NCBI RefSeq assembly: GCF_022402485.1
Contig: NZ_JAKRSA010000015.1
Span: 113,270 to 177,269 of the forward strand
Reading direction: 5' to 3'
DNA from: Phenylobacterium sp.
GTDB taxonomy: Bacteria; Pseudomonadota; Alphaproteobacteria; Caulobacterales; Caulobacteraceae
Length of the DNA stretch: 64,000 bases
The position numbers and the translations under genes were made by a program. The notes beneath the pieces were generated by a model that was given only the letters and a program-made list of their open reading frames with translations, was not told the origin of the DNA and did no database searches. Every line of letters starts with the position of its first letter. The stretch's first letter is position 1. Of this stretch, positions 49,644 through 59,525 are shown piece by piece.

Positions 49644-50819
49644 TCAGAGGCGCAGAACGTGCTTGGCGATGATGTTCCTCTGGATCTCGTCTGAGCCGCC
49701 GGCGATGCTGGCAGCTCGGCCTTCCAAGTACCGGACCACCTCAGGCTGGGCCCAGTCGGGGCCAATCTGCTCCGGCGGGCCGGCGACCTCCGGGAACCAG
49801 GGGGCGGCGTAAGGACCCGCGCACTCGACAAAGAACTCGGTCATGCGTTGGACGATGTCAGTCCCTTTGAGCTTGAGCATGGAGGACTGGGTGCCTGGTG
49901 CTTCCCCCATGGCCACTTCCGAAAGGGTGCGCAGCTCGGTCATGGCCAGGGCTTCCAGCTCAATGGCCGCCAGGCTCAACCGACTGGAGAAACCGGGATC
50001 CTCCAGCAGGCTGCCCCCATGGGCACCTGGAACGCTCGCCGCAGCGTCCCGCAGACGGGCCAGCAGGCTGAGGGACAAGGACACATAGGCCTGGCCGGTG
50101 CGCTCATGGGTCAGCAGCCCCTTGGCCACGGTCCAGCCCTCGCCCTCCCGACCGACCCGGTTGGCCACGGAGGTCCGCACGCCCTCGAAGGTGACGCGGT
50201 TGAACATGTGGCGTCCATCGATGGAGATGATCGGATGCACCGAGACCCCTGGTGCGCGCATGTCGATGAGCAGGAAGGTGATGCCTTCCTGTTTCTTGCC
50301 CTCCTGGCTCGTCCGCGTGAGGCAGAAGATCCAGTCGGCCAGATGGGCGCCGCTGGTCCAGATCTTCTCGCCTTCGACCACATAGTGGTCGCCCTCCAGG
50401 GTGGCGCGGGTGCGCAGGGCGGCCAGGTCTGATCCGGCCTCCGGCTCGGAATAGCCCTGGCACCAGTGAACGCGGTTGGCGCGGATGTCGGGCAGGAAGC
50501 GGGCCTGTTGCTCAGGCGTGCCATAGGCGAACAGGATCGGGGCCAGCATCCCGAGGCCCATCCCGCCCACCTGGGCCGGCAGACCGGCTGCGGTGGTTTC
50601 CCGCTCCCAGATGAAGTGCTGGGTGGCGCTCCAGCCTGGGCCACCGAAGGCGGTGGGCCACTTGCTGATCTCCCAGCCCCGCTCGGCCATGGCGGCGTGC
50701 CAGCGCCGGTCATGCTCCCGGCTGCCGTCATAGGGCGCATCGCTGCTGAACGCACGACCGATCAGATCGCGAACCTCAGCCTGAAAGTCGAGATCGGCCG
50801 CCGAAAGTCCCAGCTGCAT
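49644..50819 (-). CDS. Acyl-CoA dehydrogenase
   Basis: A protein of about 391 residues from the ATG at 50819; a GTG one codon earlier is also possible. It shows GYSEPEAGSDLAALRTRA, KIWTSGAHLADWIFCLTR, a likely catalytic Glu in LLTHERTGQ and the ending SIAGGSDEIQRNIIAKHVLRL. It oxidises an acyl-CoA and feeds ETF. It is divergent from a hot-dog-like protein gene and shares a short intergenic region holding an inverted repeat, with a TetR gene nearby, so the three form a regulated module. Confidence 0.92.
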   Translation of the reverse strand: MQLGLSAADLDFQAEVRDLIGRAFSSDAPYDGSREHDRRWHAAMAERGWEISKWPTAFGGPGWSATQHFIWERETTAAGLPAQVGGMGLGMLAPILFAYGTPEQQARFLPDIRANRVHWCQGYSEPEAGSDLAALRTRATLEGDHYVVEGEKIWTSGAHLADWIFCLTRTSQEGKKQEGITFLLIDMRAPGVSVHPIISIDGRHMFNRVTFEGVRTSVANRVGREGEGWTVAKGLLTHERTGQAYVSLSLSLLARLRDAAASVPGAHGGSLLEDPGFSSRLSLAAIELEALAMTELRTLSEVAMGEAPGTQSSMLKLKGTDIVQRMTEFFVECAGPYAAPWFPEVAGPPEQIGPDWAQPEVVRYLEGRAASIAGGSDEIQRNIIAKHVLRL

Positions 50820-50834
50820 CACCCGTCGCCTTTT

Positions 50835-50856
50835 CTATTGAACAAAACGTCAATAG
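50835..50856. promoter_or_regulatory. Inverted repeat between divergent acyl-CoA dehydrogenase and hot-dog genes
   Basis: CTATTGA and TCAATAG are perfect 7-bp arms around 8 bases (ACAAAACG). The minus strand reads TTGACG at one end, which could serve as a -35 box for the dehydrogenase gene. It is a good candidate operator for the TetR regulator encoded about 950 bp away. Confidence 0.65.
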
Positions 50857-50890
50857 GCGCGAGGTTGGCCCGCCCGTCAAGGAGGACCCC

Positions 50891-51778
50891 ATGACCCAAA
50901 ACGCCCCCTTTGCCGCCCTCGACCTTTCAGAGGGCGGGCTGGCCGGTCCCTTCCGTCATCCCGTCAATGTATCTCGGGAGGCGGTGGGCTCGATCCATGA
51001 TGATGACACCGCCCAGAAGCTGGGGTTTCGTGGGGGCACGGTGGCGGGCAACATCCACATGGAGCAGTTCCCGCCGCTGTTTGCCGCGCGCTTTGGACAG
51101 GCCTGGACATCTCCGGGGGGCCTGTCCCTCTATTTCCTGCAGCCGACCACCGATGGCGAGCCGGTTCAGGCCTGTCTGGGTCCGGTGATGGACGACGGGG
51201 CTGGACATCGCCGCGCCGAGGCCTGGATGCAGACGCCGCAGGGGGACAAGGTCTGTGCCGGGGAGGCCTGGAGCGGCGGCGATCTGGCGGACACACCCTT
51301 GCGCCGGCGGCTGTCCGAGATGCGCCCAGGGGGGGAGCTGCGCATTCTGGGGGCCTCGAAGGTCGGTGACGCCGTCACCCAAGTTCCGGCCAGAATAGAC
51401 AAAGCTACCGCCCTGGTCCGGGTGCACGGTGTGACCGAGCCGCTTGACGGATACCTCACTCCCGATACGTCGGGGCGTCTTATGGCGGCACCGGCGGTGG
51501 TGATTGACGCCCTAAGGGCGGTGGAGACGCCATTGTTCAAGAGCGAAGGCGACTTTGTCGGCATGTTCGGCGCCATTGAGCTGCAGCATCTGACAGGGCC
51601 GGTCCATCTGGATTGCGACTATCTGGCTGAGGGCGAGATCCTGGCCCTGGGGGAATCCCCCAAGACCGAGATCGCCTGGTTTGAGAGCCGACTGCGGGCG
51701 ACATCCGGAGGCCCGGTGATCGCCCGGCTTTTGATGATGACGCGGCTGTTGAAGGACTCGTCGCCGCTTTGGGCTTGA
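50891..51778 (+). CDS. Hypothetical protein, possibly hot-dog (MaoC-like) fold
   Basis: A 295-residue soluble protein with AAGGAGGACCCC before the ATG. The block KLGFRGGTVAGNIHMEQFPPLFAARFG resembles the substrate helix region of hot-dog dehydratases/thioesterases, but no clear catalytic D-x-x-x-x-H is seen, so I call it with caution. It is divergent from an acyl-CoA dehydrogenase and upstream of a TetR gene, consistent with acyl-CoA metabolism. Confidence 0.65.
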   Translation: MTQNAPFAALDLSEGGLAGPFRHPVNVSREAVGSIHDDDTAQKLGFRGGTVAGNIHMEQFPPLFAARFGQAWTSPGGLSLYFLQPTTDGEPVQACLGPVMDDGAGHRRAEAWMQTPQGDKVCAGEAWSGGDLADTPLRRRLSEMRPGGELRILGASKVGDAVTQVPARIDKATALVRVHGVTEPLDGYLTPDTSGRLMAAPAVVIDALRAVETPLFKSEGDFVGMFGAIELQHLTGPVHLDCDYLAEGEILALGESPKTEIAWFESRLRATSGGPVIARLLMMTRLLKDSSPLWA

Positions 51779-51809
51779 CGCTCTCAGAGGTGTGGCGCGT
51801 TAAGGGCCC

Positions 51810-52451
51810 ATGACCGCTGTGCGCAAACGCACCCGGCTGACGCCCCAGGCCCGCCGGGACCAGATTCTCGACCGTGCTGCCGACCTCGTTCTGGCCGACG
51901 GCCTCGCCTCCGTCAGCATGGAGGGCGTGGCCAGGGCCACAGGGGTCAGCAAGGGGCTCGTCTACAACTACTTTCCCGATCGTCTGGCCCTGTTTGCTGC
52001 CTTGTTACAGCGCGAGCAGCGTGACCTGAACGATCGCGGCATGCGCAACGCCCTTGAGGCGGAGGATTTTGCCGATCTGATCCGCAGAACCACGGGCCTT
52101 TACCTGCGCCAGACCGAGGCCCGGGGAGCCCTGATCGCCGCCTTGCTGTCCGATCCGGGGCTGACCCGGATGGTGGAGGAGGAGAGCCGGGTGGACCGCG
52201 AACAGACCTTCCGGTTCTTCGTGCGCGCAACCCGCCGGGCCTATGGCCTGCCCCTGCCCACGGCGATCGCAGCGGTCGACCTCCTGTGGGCGGTGACCAA
52301 TCAGGCGGGACGGCTGGTGGGCCAAGGCTTGATGGGCGCCGAGGAGGCTACTGAGATGTGCGTCAGGCTGTTTGTCGGCGGACTGGCTGAACTCGCCCGA
52401 GGTGCTGCCGAAGACGCCGCCGCCGCGGCCCCCGGTCTGAACCGCCCTTAA
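51810..52451 (+). CDS. TetR-family transcriptional regulator
   Basis: A 213-residue regulator. Its N-terminal helix-turn-helix is [48 protein letters not shown]. The C-terminal ligand domain is helical with no special motif. It lies 31 bp after the hot-dog-like gene on the same strand, and the inverted repeat at 50835-50856 is the likely operator. Its stop overlaps the convergent thyA stop by three bases. The ligand is probably an acyl-CoA, judged only from the neighbours. Confidence 0.9.
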   Translation: MTAVRKRTRLTPQARRDQILDRAADLVLADGLASVSMEGVARATGVSKGLVYNYFPDRLALFAALLQREQRDLNDRGMRNALEAEDFADLIRRTTGLYLRQTEARGALIAALLSDPGLTRMVEEESRVDREQTFRFFVRATRRAYGLPLPTAIAAVDLLWAVTNQAGRLVGQGLMGAEEATEMCVRLFVGGLAELARGAAEDAAAAAPGLNRP

Positions 52452-53326
52452 ACGGCGATGGGGGCGGCGATCTTCTCGTGGGCTTTGTAGCCGCTGACCT
52501 TGAAGTCCTCATAGTCAAAGGAAAACAGGTCGCGCTTGTCGGCGAGCGTCAGGGTCGGGAAGGGGTAGGGCTCCCGGGTCAGTTGCTCCCGGGCCTGGTC
52601 GATGTGGTTCAGATAGAGGTGTGCGTCCCCTAAGGTGTGGACGAACTCGCCGGGCTCCAGACCCGTCACCTTGGCCACCATGTGGGTCAGCAGCGCGTAG
52701 CTGGCGATGTTGAACGGTACCCCAAGGAACACATCGGCCGAGCGCTGATAGAGCTGGCAGGACAGCTTGCCCTCGGCCACGAAGAACTGAAACAGGCAGT
52801 GGCAGGGGGGCAGGGCCATATCGTCCACATCGGCCGGGTTCCAGGCACTGACGATGTGGCGGCGGGAGTGCGGCGTGGTTTTCAGGCTCTCGACCACATG
52901 GGCCATCTGGTCGATCACGCGACCGTCCGGGGCCGCCCAGGAGCGCCACTGCTTGCCATAGACGGGGCCGAGCTCGCCCTCGGCATCAGCCCATTCGTCC
53001 CAGATGCTGACGCCCCGCTCCTGCAGCCAGGCCACATTGGTGTCGCCGCGCAGGAACCACAGCAGTTCCAGGATGATCGACTTGCGGTGCAGCTTCTTGG
53101 TGGTCAGGAGCGGAAACCCCTGGGCCAGGTCAAACCGCATCTGGCGACCAAAAACCCCGAGCGTCCCCGTGCCCGTACGATCCCCCCGCTGGACGCCGGT
53201 CTCCAGGATATCGGCCAGCAGGTCGAGATACTGACGCTCAGGATGCTCAGGGCGCCGGAGGGCGGACGGGGCGTGGGCGTTCACGGACAGGGCTTTCGCA
53301 GGGATTTCGGAGATCGAGCTTTCCAT
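52448..53326 (-). CDS. thyA: Thymidylate synthase ThyA
   Basis: A 292-residue enzyme with an N-terminal extension of about 28 residues before the core ([27 protein letters not shown]). It shows the catalytic Cys in [30 protein letters not shown] and HIDQAREQL. It methylates dUMP to dTMP with methylene-THF. Its stop codon overlaps that of the convergent TetR gene. Confidence 0.96.
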   Translation of the reverse strand: MESSISEIPAKALSVNAHAPSALRRPEHPERQYLDLLADILETGVQRGDRTGTGTLGVFGRQMRFDLAQGFPLLTTKKLHRKSIILELLWFLRGDTNVAWLQERGVSIWDEWADAEGELGPVYGKQWRSWAAPDGRVIDQMAHVVESLKTTPHSRRHIVSAWNPADVDDMALPPCHCLFQFFVAEGKLSCQLYQRSADVFLGVPFNIASYALLTHMVAKVTGLEPGEFVHTLGDAHLYLNHIDQAREQLTREPYPFPTLTLADKRDLFSFDYEDFKVSGYKAHEKIAAPIAV

Positions 53327-53395
53327 GATTCGCGCAGGCTAGGCGCACGGGCGCAAGCGCCCCGTATCGCACTGTCCACAGGGCCGGCCCGTCCA

Positions 53396-53950
53396 TCAAC
53401 CGGCGAAGCCGCCGTCATCGAGGAAGGCCTGCTCACTGGGGGTGGTGCGACGGCCCAGGGCGGCGTTGCGATGGGGAAAGCGGCCAAAGCGGACAATGAT
53501 GTCCCGGTGGATTTCGGCCCACTTCAGGGTGTCGGCGTCGCCATCGGTTTCTTTCAGGGCTGCGCACAGCCGCACGGCCTCGTCCTGGTCGCCCATGTCC
53601 TCGGAGTGCTCAAAGGGGAGATAGAAGAACGGGCGCAGGATCGCCTCGGTGGCCAGGTCGTGGCCTGCGGCGATCGCCGCCCTGGCGATGGCGCGGGCCT
53701 TGCCGTCGGTGGCGAAGGCGTGGCCGGACTGGCGGTAGATGTTGCGGGGAATCTGATCGAGCAGGATCAGCAGGGCCAGGGCCCCCTCGGCGTCCGCGGC
53801 CCAGTGGTCCAGCTCACCACGGCTGGCGGCGTGGTGGGCGGCTTCGAAGTCCAGGGCCAGGCGCCGATCAAAGGCTTCAGTCTTGCTGAACCAGTGGGTG
53901 GGTCCGGCCTCCCGCCAGGCCTGAACCACCTGCTTTGCGGTCACGTCCAT
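53396..53950 (-). CDS. DUF924 family protein
   Basis: A 184-residue soluble helical protein with the family block LALLILLDQIPRNIYR and FFYLPFEHSEDMGDQ, and HRDIIVRFGRFPHRNAALGR near the end. The fold is TPR-like; the role is unknown. It is upstream of thyA on the same strand with a 69-bp gap. Confidence 0.9.
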   Translation of the reverse strand: MDVTAKQVVQAWREAGPTHWFSKTEAFDRRLALDFEAAHHAASRGELDHWAADAEGALALLILLDQIPRNIYRQSGHAFATDGKARAIARAAIAAGHDLATEAILRPFFYLPFEHSEDMGDQDEAVRLCAALKETDGDADTLKWAEIHRDIIVRFGRFPHRNAALGRRTTPSEQAFLDDGGFAG

Positions 53951-54031
53951 TTGGCTTCTCCCTGGGCTATTGGCGTTGTGGGCGCGCCGTCATCGGCCGG
54001 CAAGAGCTGGACGTGACGTTGCGCCCCTTGA

Positions 54032-55141
<1,110 letters not shown>

Positions 55142-55171
55142 GGGCTCTGATCGATTGTTGCGCCACTGATG

Positions 55172-55199
55172 GAAGGCCCTCCGGTTCCGGGGGGCCTTC
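55172..55199 (+). terminator. Terminator after ilvC
   Basis: GAAGGCCCTCCGG pairs with CCGGGGGGCCTTC (one G-T pair) in a long stem, followed by TTCGTTT. It lies about 30 bases after the ilvC stop. Confidence 0.75.
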
Positions 55200-55255
55200 T
55201 TCGTTTGGGCGCGGCGGCGCATGCTGAGGCCGAGGCACCATCTGGGGAGTACGGC

Positions 55256-55867
55256 ATGACGGCTCGAACCTACGGACGCCAGTCGCAGGAACAGATCCTG
55301 GCGGCGGCCCAGGTGCTGTTTGCTGAGCGGGGCCTGCATGAGACGTCGATGAGCGACATTGCCCGGGCCGCGGGTCTGTCACGGGCAACTGTCTTCAACC
55401 AGTTCGGGTCCAAGGCATTGATCCTCGATGCCCTCACCGCCCGTTCGCTACGGGCCTATGGCGACCTCCTGGACAGGGCCCTGGCCGCGCCGTCGGCCAC
55501 CACGCCAGACCTGTTGCGCGACCTCTTCCAGCAGATGGCCCGGGGTCTGGAGGCCAATCGCGCAGTGCACCGGGCCGTGTTTGGCGAGATCCGGAAAGTG
55601 TCCATGGGCCTGGAGGCTGAGGGGGAATCGCCGGCCCTGCGTCGCCTCGCCTTTGATCGCCTTGTGGAGCTCATGCGGCGGGGGCAGGGGCGGGGCGAGC
55701 TTGACCCGAGGCGAGCGGCCGAAACCCTGGCGACGGCCTTTGACAGTCTTTTGGCGGGCGCCGTGACCCAGTGGCTGCATGGGCCTACCGATGCGCCGCT
55801 GGAGCCGATGTTGTCGGACCTGGCCGGCGTCCTCCTCGACGGAATCGCGGCGGCGAAAATAGATTGA
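55256..55867 (+). CDS. TetR-family transcriptional regulator
   Basis: A protein of about 203 residues from the ATG at 55256, which has GGGGAG upstream; the ORF in the track begins inside the ilvC terminator. Its N-terminal helix-turn-helix is QILAAAQVLFAERGLHETSMSDIARAAGLSRATVFNQFGSKALIL. It is followed by a receptor gene on the same strand, and a perfect inverted repeat lies between them, probably its own binding site. Confidence 0.9.
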   Translation: MTARTYGRQSQEQILAAAQVLFAERGLHETSMSDIARAAGLSRATVFNQFGSKALILDALTARSLRAYGDLLDRALAAPSATTPDLLRDLFQQMARGLEANRAVHRAVFGEIRKVSMGLEAEGESPALRRLAFDRLVELMRRGQGRGELDPRRAAETLATAFDSLLAGAVTQWLHGPTDAPLEPMLSDLAGVLLDGIAAAKID

Positions 55868-55884
55868 CCCGGCTCCGGCTGAAT

Positions 55885-55900
55885 TTAGACTTTAGTCTAA
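55885..55900 (+). promoter_or_regulatory. TetR-type operator between the TetR and receptor genes
   Basis: TTAGACT and AGTCTAA are perfect 7-bp arms around TT, giving a 16-bp palindrome 17 bases after the TetR stop and about 20 bases before the receptor start. Such a site is typical for a TetR dimer and suggests repression of the receptor gene. Confidence 0.75.
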
Positions 55901-55919
55901 TTTTGTGGGGTTTGGTCTC

Positions 55920-58004
55920 ATGGTCGTCCTCAGGTCGATTGTCGTCTGGCTGCTTGCGGCCTGTGTCGTCTCGGGGGTGCCCAGCCTGGCGCACGGACAG
56001 ACCGCGCCAGTCCCGGACGCGGGCGCTCAAGGCTATCCCGCCAGCTACTTTGCCCCATTCAATCCCGTCACCGCGGAGGACATGGTCAGGCGGACGCCGG
56101 GTTTCACCCTGAGCGACGGACAGGATCGCCGCGGCTTCGCCGCTTCGGCCGGGAACGTGCTGATCAATGGGGAGCGTCCCAGTTCAAAAGTGCTCATCTC
56201 TGAACAGCTTTCCAGAATCTCAGCGCGGGATGTGGAGCGGATCGATGTGATCGCCGGCGGCGGCGCGGCCGATGCGGGCGGTCATGCCCTGATTGTCGAT
56301 GTGCGGCTTCGGCCCCGCCAGAAAGGCGCCACTAACACCTTCGTCCTGCAAGCGGGCCTGCTGGAACCTGGCTGGACGGTCAATCCGATTGCGATTGCCA
56401 GCAGCGCCTTTCGCATCGGCCAGGCCGATATCAGCCTCTCTTTGCAGGCTCAGCCCGCGCGACGGGGTCGGATCGAGTACGAGAAGGTCACCACTGATCC
56501 CAGCGGCGTGCCCCGTGAATTTGGCCCCGAATATCTCCAGGGCACCTATTACGAGTACAAGCTGAACGGCCGGGCCACCTGGCGTCCCACGCCCCGCGAT
56601 ACGCTGAATGCGAGCCTGCAGGTGACGCCGACCCGCGAGGGCCGTCATACCTATTCCGAGGTGTTTGCCCCTGGGGGCGCACGGATCAGGATCGAAGACA
56701 GCCTTGTGCGCGGCGACCCCGCCCTGGCGCTTGAGATGGGGGGCGATTGGGAACGCCAGCTGTCGTCCAGAACCTCCGTCAAGCTGCTGGCCCTGGCCAC
56801 CCAGCGCGATAAGGGCTCGGATGAGCGCTACACGACCCTCCCCACCACGGGCCTTGGCCGCAGCACCTTCATCCGCCGCGAGAGCGAAAGCGGCGAATAC
56901 ATCGGCCGAGCCATCTGGTCGTTCAGTCCCAAATCGGGGCGCAACCTCGAGGCCGGTGCCGAGGTGGCGTTCAATTTCCTGGAGAGCGGGCTCGATATCG
57001 ACGTCGATGTGGGCCGCGGGCGTCAACCCACCGTGCTCCCGGTCGCCAACACCAAAGTGGAAGAGGTGCGCGGCGAAGTCTTTCTGACCCAAACCTCGAA
57101 CCCCACCGCGCAGCTTCGGATCGAGAAGGGCGTCGTCGTGGAAACCTCGCGTATCACCCAGTCCGGGGATGCAAACCAGGAACGCAGCTTCACCTTTGTG
57201 AAGCCGCGCCTTGTGGCCACCTGGACGCCAAGTCCCCGCGAGCAGGTCAGGCTGCGCCTTGAGCGAGACGTCGCTCAGCTGGACTTCAACGAGTTTGCCA
57301 GTGCGGTTTCCCTGTTCGACGGCACGGTGGACCTGGGCAACCCCAATCTGGAGCCCGAACGAACCTGGCGCGCCCAACTGGACTGGGAGCGCCGGTTTGG
57401 CGCCAAGGCCGTCCTGACGCTCTCAGCCTTCTATGAGCGTGTGGAGGCCGTCCAGGATCAGATTCCGGTGAGGTCGCAGTTTGATGCCCCGGGCAATCTG
57501 GGTGACGGCTGGCGCGCGGGCGGGCGGATCGATGCCCTGCTGCCCCTCGATTCCTTTGGGTTGCCACGCGGGGAGCTGAGACTGCGCGGACTGGCCCAGG
57601 ACACCCGGGTCGATGATCCCCTGACCGGCCAGCCCCGGCGGTTCGCCGGCGAGACCCACTGGAGCTACTCGATCGATCTCCGTCAGCCGCTCCCGAACCA
57701 GAACCTGGCCTGGGGTGCCCTGTGGGAACGGGCCGATGTGGTTGAGGTGTTTCGAGTCCGGGAGCAGCGTTCGACGGAATGGGATCGGGGGAACCTCGAC
57801 CTCTATGTGGAGACCACGGCCATTCGCGGCCTCGTGATCCGCCTGACCGCGGCCGACATCCTCCTGCCCGAGGAGGTGCGCGAGCGACGCTTCTTCCTCC
57901 CTGACCGATCGCAGCCCACCCATCTGTCGGGCCTAGAGACCCGCCGGGCCATTGGCGGCTTTGGGACGCGATCCTACACCCTGCGGATTTCGGGACGTTT
58001 CTGA
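55920..58004 (+). CDS. TonB-dependent receptor-like outer-membrane protein
   Basis: A protein of about 694 residues. I use the ATG at 55920, which begins a good signal peptide (MVVLRSIVVWLLAACVVSGVPSLAHGQ), over the GTG at 55905. A plug-like domain (TAEDMVRRTPGFTLSD ... NVLINGERPSSK ... RISARDVERIDVIAGG) precedes a beta-barrel ending in SYTLRISGRF, with a final aromatic residue as in outer-membrane barrels. A DUF- or receptor-like uptake role is likely. The TetR gene and its palindrome upstream indicate induction by a small ligand; the CYP153 gene downstream hints at hydrophobic substrates. Confidence 0.85.
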   Translation: MVVLRSIVVWLLAACVVSGVPSLAHGQTAPVPDAGAQGYPASYFAPFNPVTAEDMVRRTPGFTLSDGQDRRGFAASAGNVLINGERPSSKVLISEQLSRISARDVERIDVIAGGGAADAGGHALIVDVRLRPRQKGATNTFVLQAGLLEPGWTVNPIAIASSAFRIGQADISLSLQAQPARRGRIEYEKVTTDPSGVPREFGPEYLQGTYYEYKLNGRATWRPTPRDTLNASLQVTPTREGRHTYSEVFAPGGARIRIEDSLVRGDPALALEMGGDWERQLSSRTSVKLLALATQRDKGSDERYTTLPTTGLGRSTFIRRESESGEYIGRAIWSFSPKSGRNLEAGAEVAFNFLESGLDIDVDVGRGRQPTVLPVANTKVEEVRGEVFLTQTSNPTAQLRIEKGVVVETSRITQSGDANQERSFTFVKPRLVATWTPSPREQVRLRLERDVAQLDFNEFASAVSLFDGTVDLGNPNLEPERTWRAQLDWERRFGAKAVLTLSAFYERVEAVQDQIPVRSQFDAPGNLGDGWRAGGRIDALLPLDSFGLPRGELRLRGLAQDTRVDDPLTGQPRRFAGETHWSYSIDLRQPLPNQNLAWGALWERADVVEVFRVREQRSTEWDRGNLDLYVETTAIRGLVIRLTAADILLPEEVRERRFFLPDRSQPTHLSGLETRRAIGGFGTRSYTLRISGRF

Positions 58005-58030
58005 GCCAACCGGGACGTCGCTGAACGACG

Positions 58031-58056
58031 AAGGCCCTCCGTTGCCGGAGGGCCTT
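58031..58056 (+). terminator. Rho-independent terminator after the receptor gene
   Basis: AAGGCCCTCCG and CGGAGGGCCTT form a perfect 11-bp stem with a 4-nt loop, followed by a T-run (TTTTTCTTT). It also lies just downstream of the convergent P450 gene. Confidence 0.92.
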
Positions 58057-58086
58057 TTTCTTTGTCCGCGATCGTTCAGGCTCGCC

Positions 58087-59379
58087 TTAGTGACGGGCGG
58101 GGATGATCACCGGCAGGGTCTCATAGCCGTGCACGAAGGAGGAGAAGGTGCGCTGAGGCTCGGCCAGGACCTTGATCTCGGGGAAGCGCTTGAGAATTTC
58201 CTCCCAGATGATGGTCAGCTGCATTTCAGCCACCCGGTTGCCCACACATCGGTGGATGCCGAAGCCGAAGGACAGGTGTTCCCGAGGGCGCTCACGGTCG
58301 ATGATGTAGTCGTTGGGGCGCTCGATGCGGCTCTCATCGCGGTTGCCCGAAATGTACCACATGACCACCCGGTCGCCCTCGCGGATCAGCTTGCCGCCCA
58401 CTTCGATGTCCCGGTTGGCCACCCGGGCCATATGGGCCAGCGGCGTCTGCCAGCGGATCGTCTCCGATACCATCGAGGAGATCAGCTCCGGATTGGCCCT
58501 CAGCTTGGCGTACTGGTCGGGGTTCTTGTTGAGGGCATAGACGCTGCCCGAGATGGTGTTGCGGGTGGTGTCATTGCCGCCGACGATCAGCAGGATGACA
58601 TTGCCCTGGAACTCCTCCACCGGCATGTCCCGGGTGGCGGTGTTGTTGGCCATCATGGAAATCAGGTCGATGCCGGGTTCAGCAGCGTCCACCCGCTGGT
58701 CCCAGAGCTGCTTGAACGTGCCAAAGCACGCCATCATGTCGCTGGCCTTCTGCTCCCAGCTGGTCACGGGGCCATGGCCCGGGGCGTTGGTGACCACGTC
58801 CGACCAGTAGGTCAGCTTGCGGCGGTCCTCGAAGGGGAAGTCGAAGAGGGTGGCCAGGGTCATGGCCGTCAGTTCCTTGGACACCAGATCCACCCAGTCG
58901 AACTCCTTGCCGATGGGCAGGGAGTCGAGGATCTGCCCGGCCCGCTCACGGACGATGGGGGACATCCGGGTGATGTTGCCCGGCGCCACGGTGGGGCTGA
59001 CCGCCTTGCGCTGACGGCCATGTTCGGGCTCATCCATGGTGATGAAGCCGGCCCCGTTACGGCGGGGGCGATCCTCGCCCAGGGCCTTGCGCTGTGCTTC
59101 CAGGGCTTCGAGGTTGGGCAAGGTGATGCCGTGAACCGAGGAAAACGCCTCGTGATTGGTGTCCACGGCCAGGATGTCGTCCCACTTGGTCACCGACCAG
59201 TAGCGGCCGAACTCGCTGTTTTCGGTCAGGTGGACGGGGTCCTCCCGGCGCAGGCGTTCAAACACCGGCCAGAGGGTGTCGTCCTGAAAGCGCGCCGCCC
59301 GACCTGGATTAAGCTCGGCCAGCGGGGTCGCCTGGACGGCTTCAACGGAGTCCGCCTGCGGGCTCACTCTGATGTTCAT
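58087..59379 (-). CDS. CYP153-type cytochrome P450 (alkane/fatty-acid hydroxylase)
   Basis: A protein of about 430 residues from the ATG at 59379 with GGGAGG upstream. It has the I-helix oxygen motif LLIVGGNDTTRNTISGSV, the K-helix ETIRW, RDESRIERPNDYIIDR and the haem loop FGFGIHRCVGN. GGNDTTRN together with SETIRWQTPLAHM and VVMWYISGNRDE is the CYP153 family pattern I remember, whose members hydroxylate terminal carbons of alkanes and fatty acids. The partner ferredoxin and ferredoxin reductase are not adjacent. A direct repeat lies upstream of the start. Confidence 0.88.
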   Translation of the reverse strand: MNIRVSPQADSVEAVQATPLAELNPGRAARFQDDTLWPVFERLRREDPVHLTENSEFGRYWSVTKWDDILAVDTNHEAFSSVHGITLPNLEALEAQRKALGEDRPRRNGAGFITMDEPEHGRQRKAVSPTVAPGNITRMSPIVRERAGQILDSLPIGKEFDWVDLVSKELTAMTLATLFDFPFEDRRKLTYWSDVVTNAPGHGPVTSWEQKASDMMACFGTFKQLWDQRVDAAEPGIDLISMMANNTATRDMPVEEFQGNVILLIVGGNDTTRNTISGSVYALNKNPDQYAKLRANPELISSMVSETIRWQTPLAHMARVANRDIEVGGKLIREGDRVVMWYISGNRDESRIERPNDYIIDRERPREHLSFGFGIHRCVGNRVAEMQLTIIWEEILKRFPEIKVLAEPQRTFSSFVHGYETLPVIIPARH

Positions 59380-59448
59380 GGTATCCTCCCTGGGCGTTGG
59401 CCGCCCGTGCCCGGCGCTTCGACCCATGAGAGTCCGCGCTTCGTCAGG

Positions 59449-59480
59449 AGCATTCCGACCTTCCGAACAGCATTCGGCAA
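59449..59480 (-). promoter_or_regulatory. Direct repeats upstream of the CYP153 gene
   Basis: AGCATTC occurs at 59449-59455 and again at 59469-59475 (20 bp apart, two helical turns), each followed by a CG-containing trinucleotide (CGA, GGC). CCGAA/TTCGG arms overlap the second copy. They lie 70-96 bases upstream of the P450 start, as expected for an AraC/LysR-type activator. No such regulator is encoded in the window. Confidence 0.5.
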
Positions 59481-59525
59481 GGGGAGAAAACGGTGGTCGC
59501 CAATGGGGGAGCCTGTGGGGCTGGC

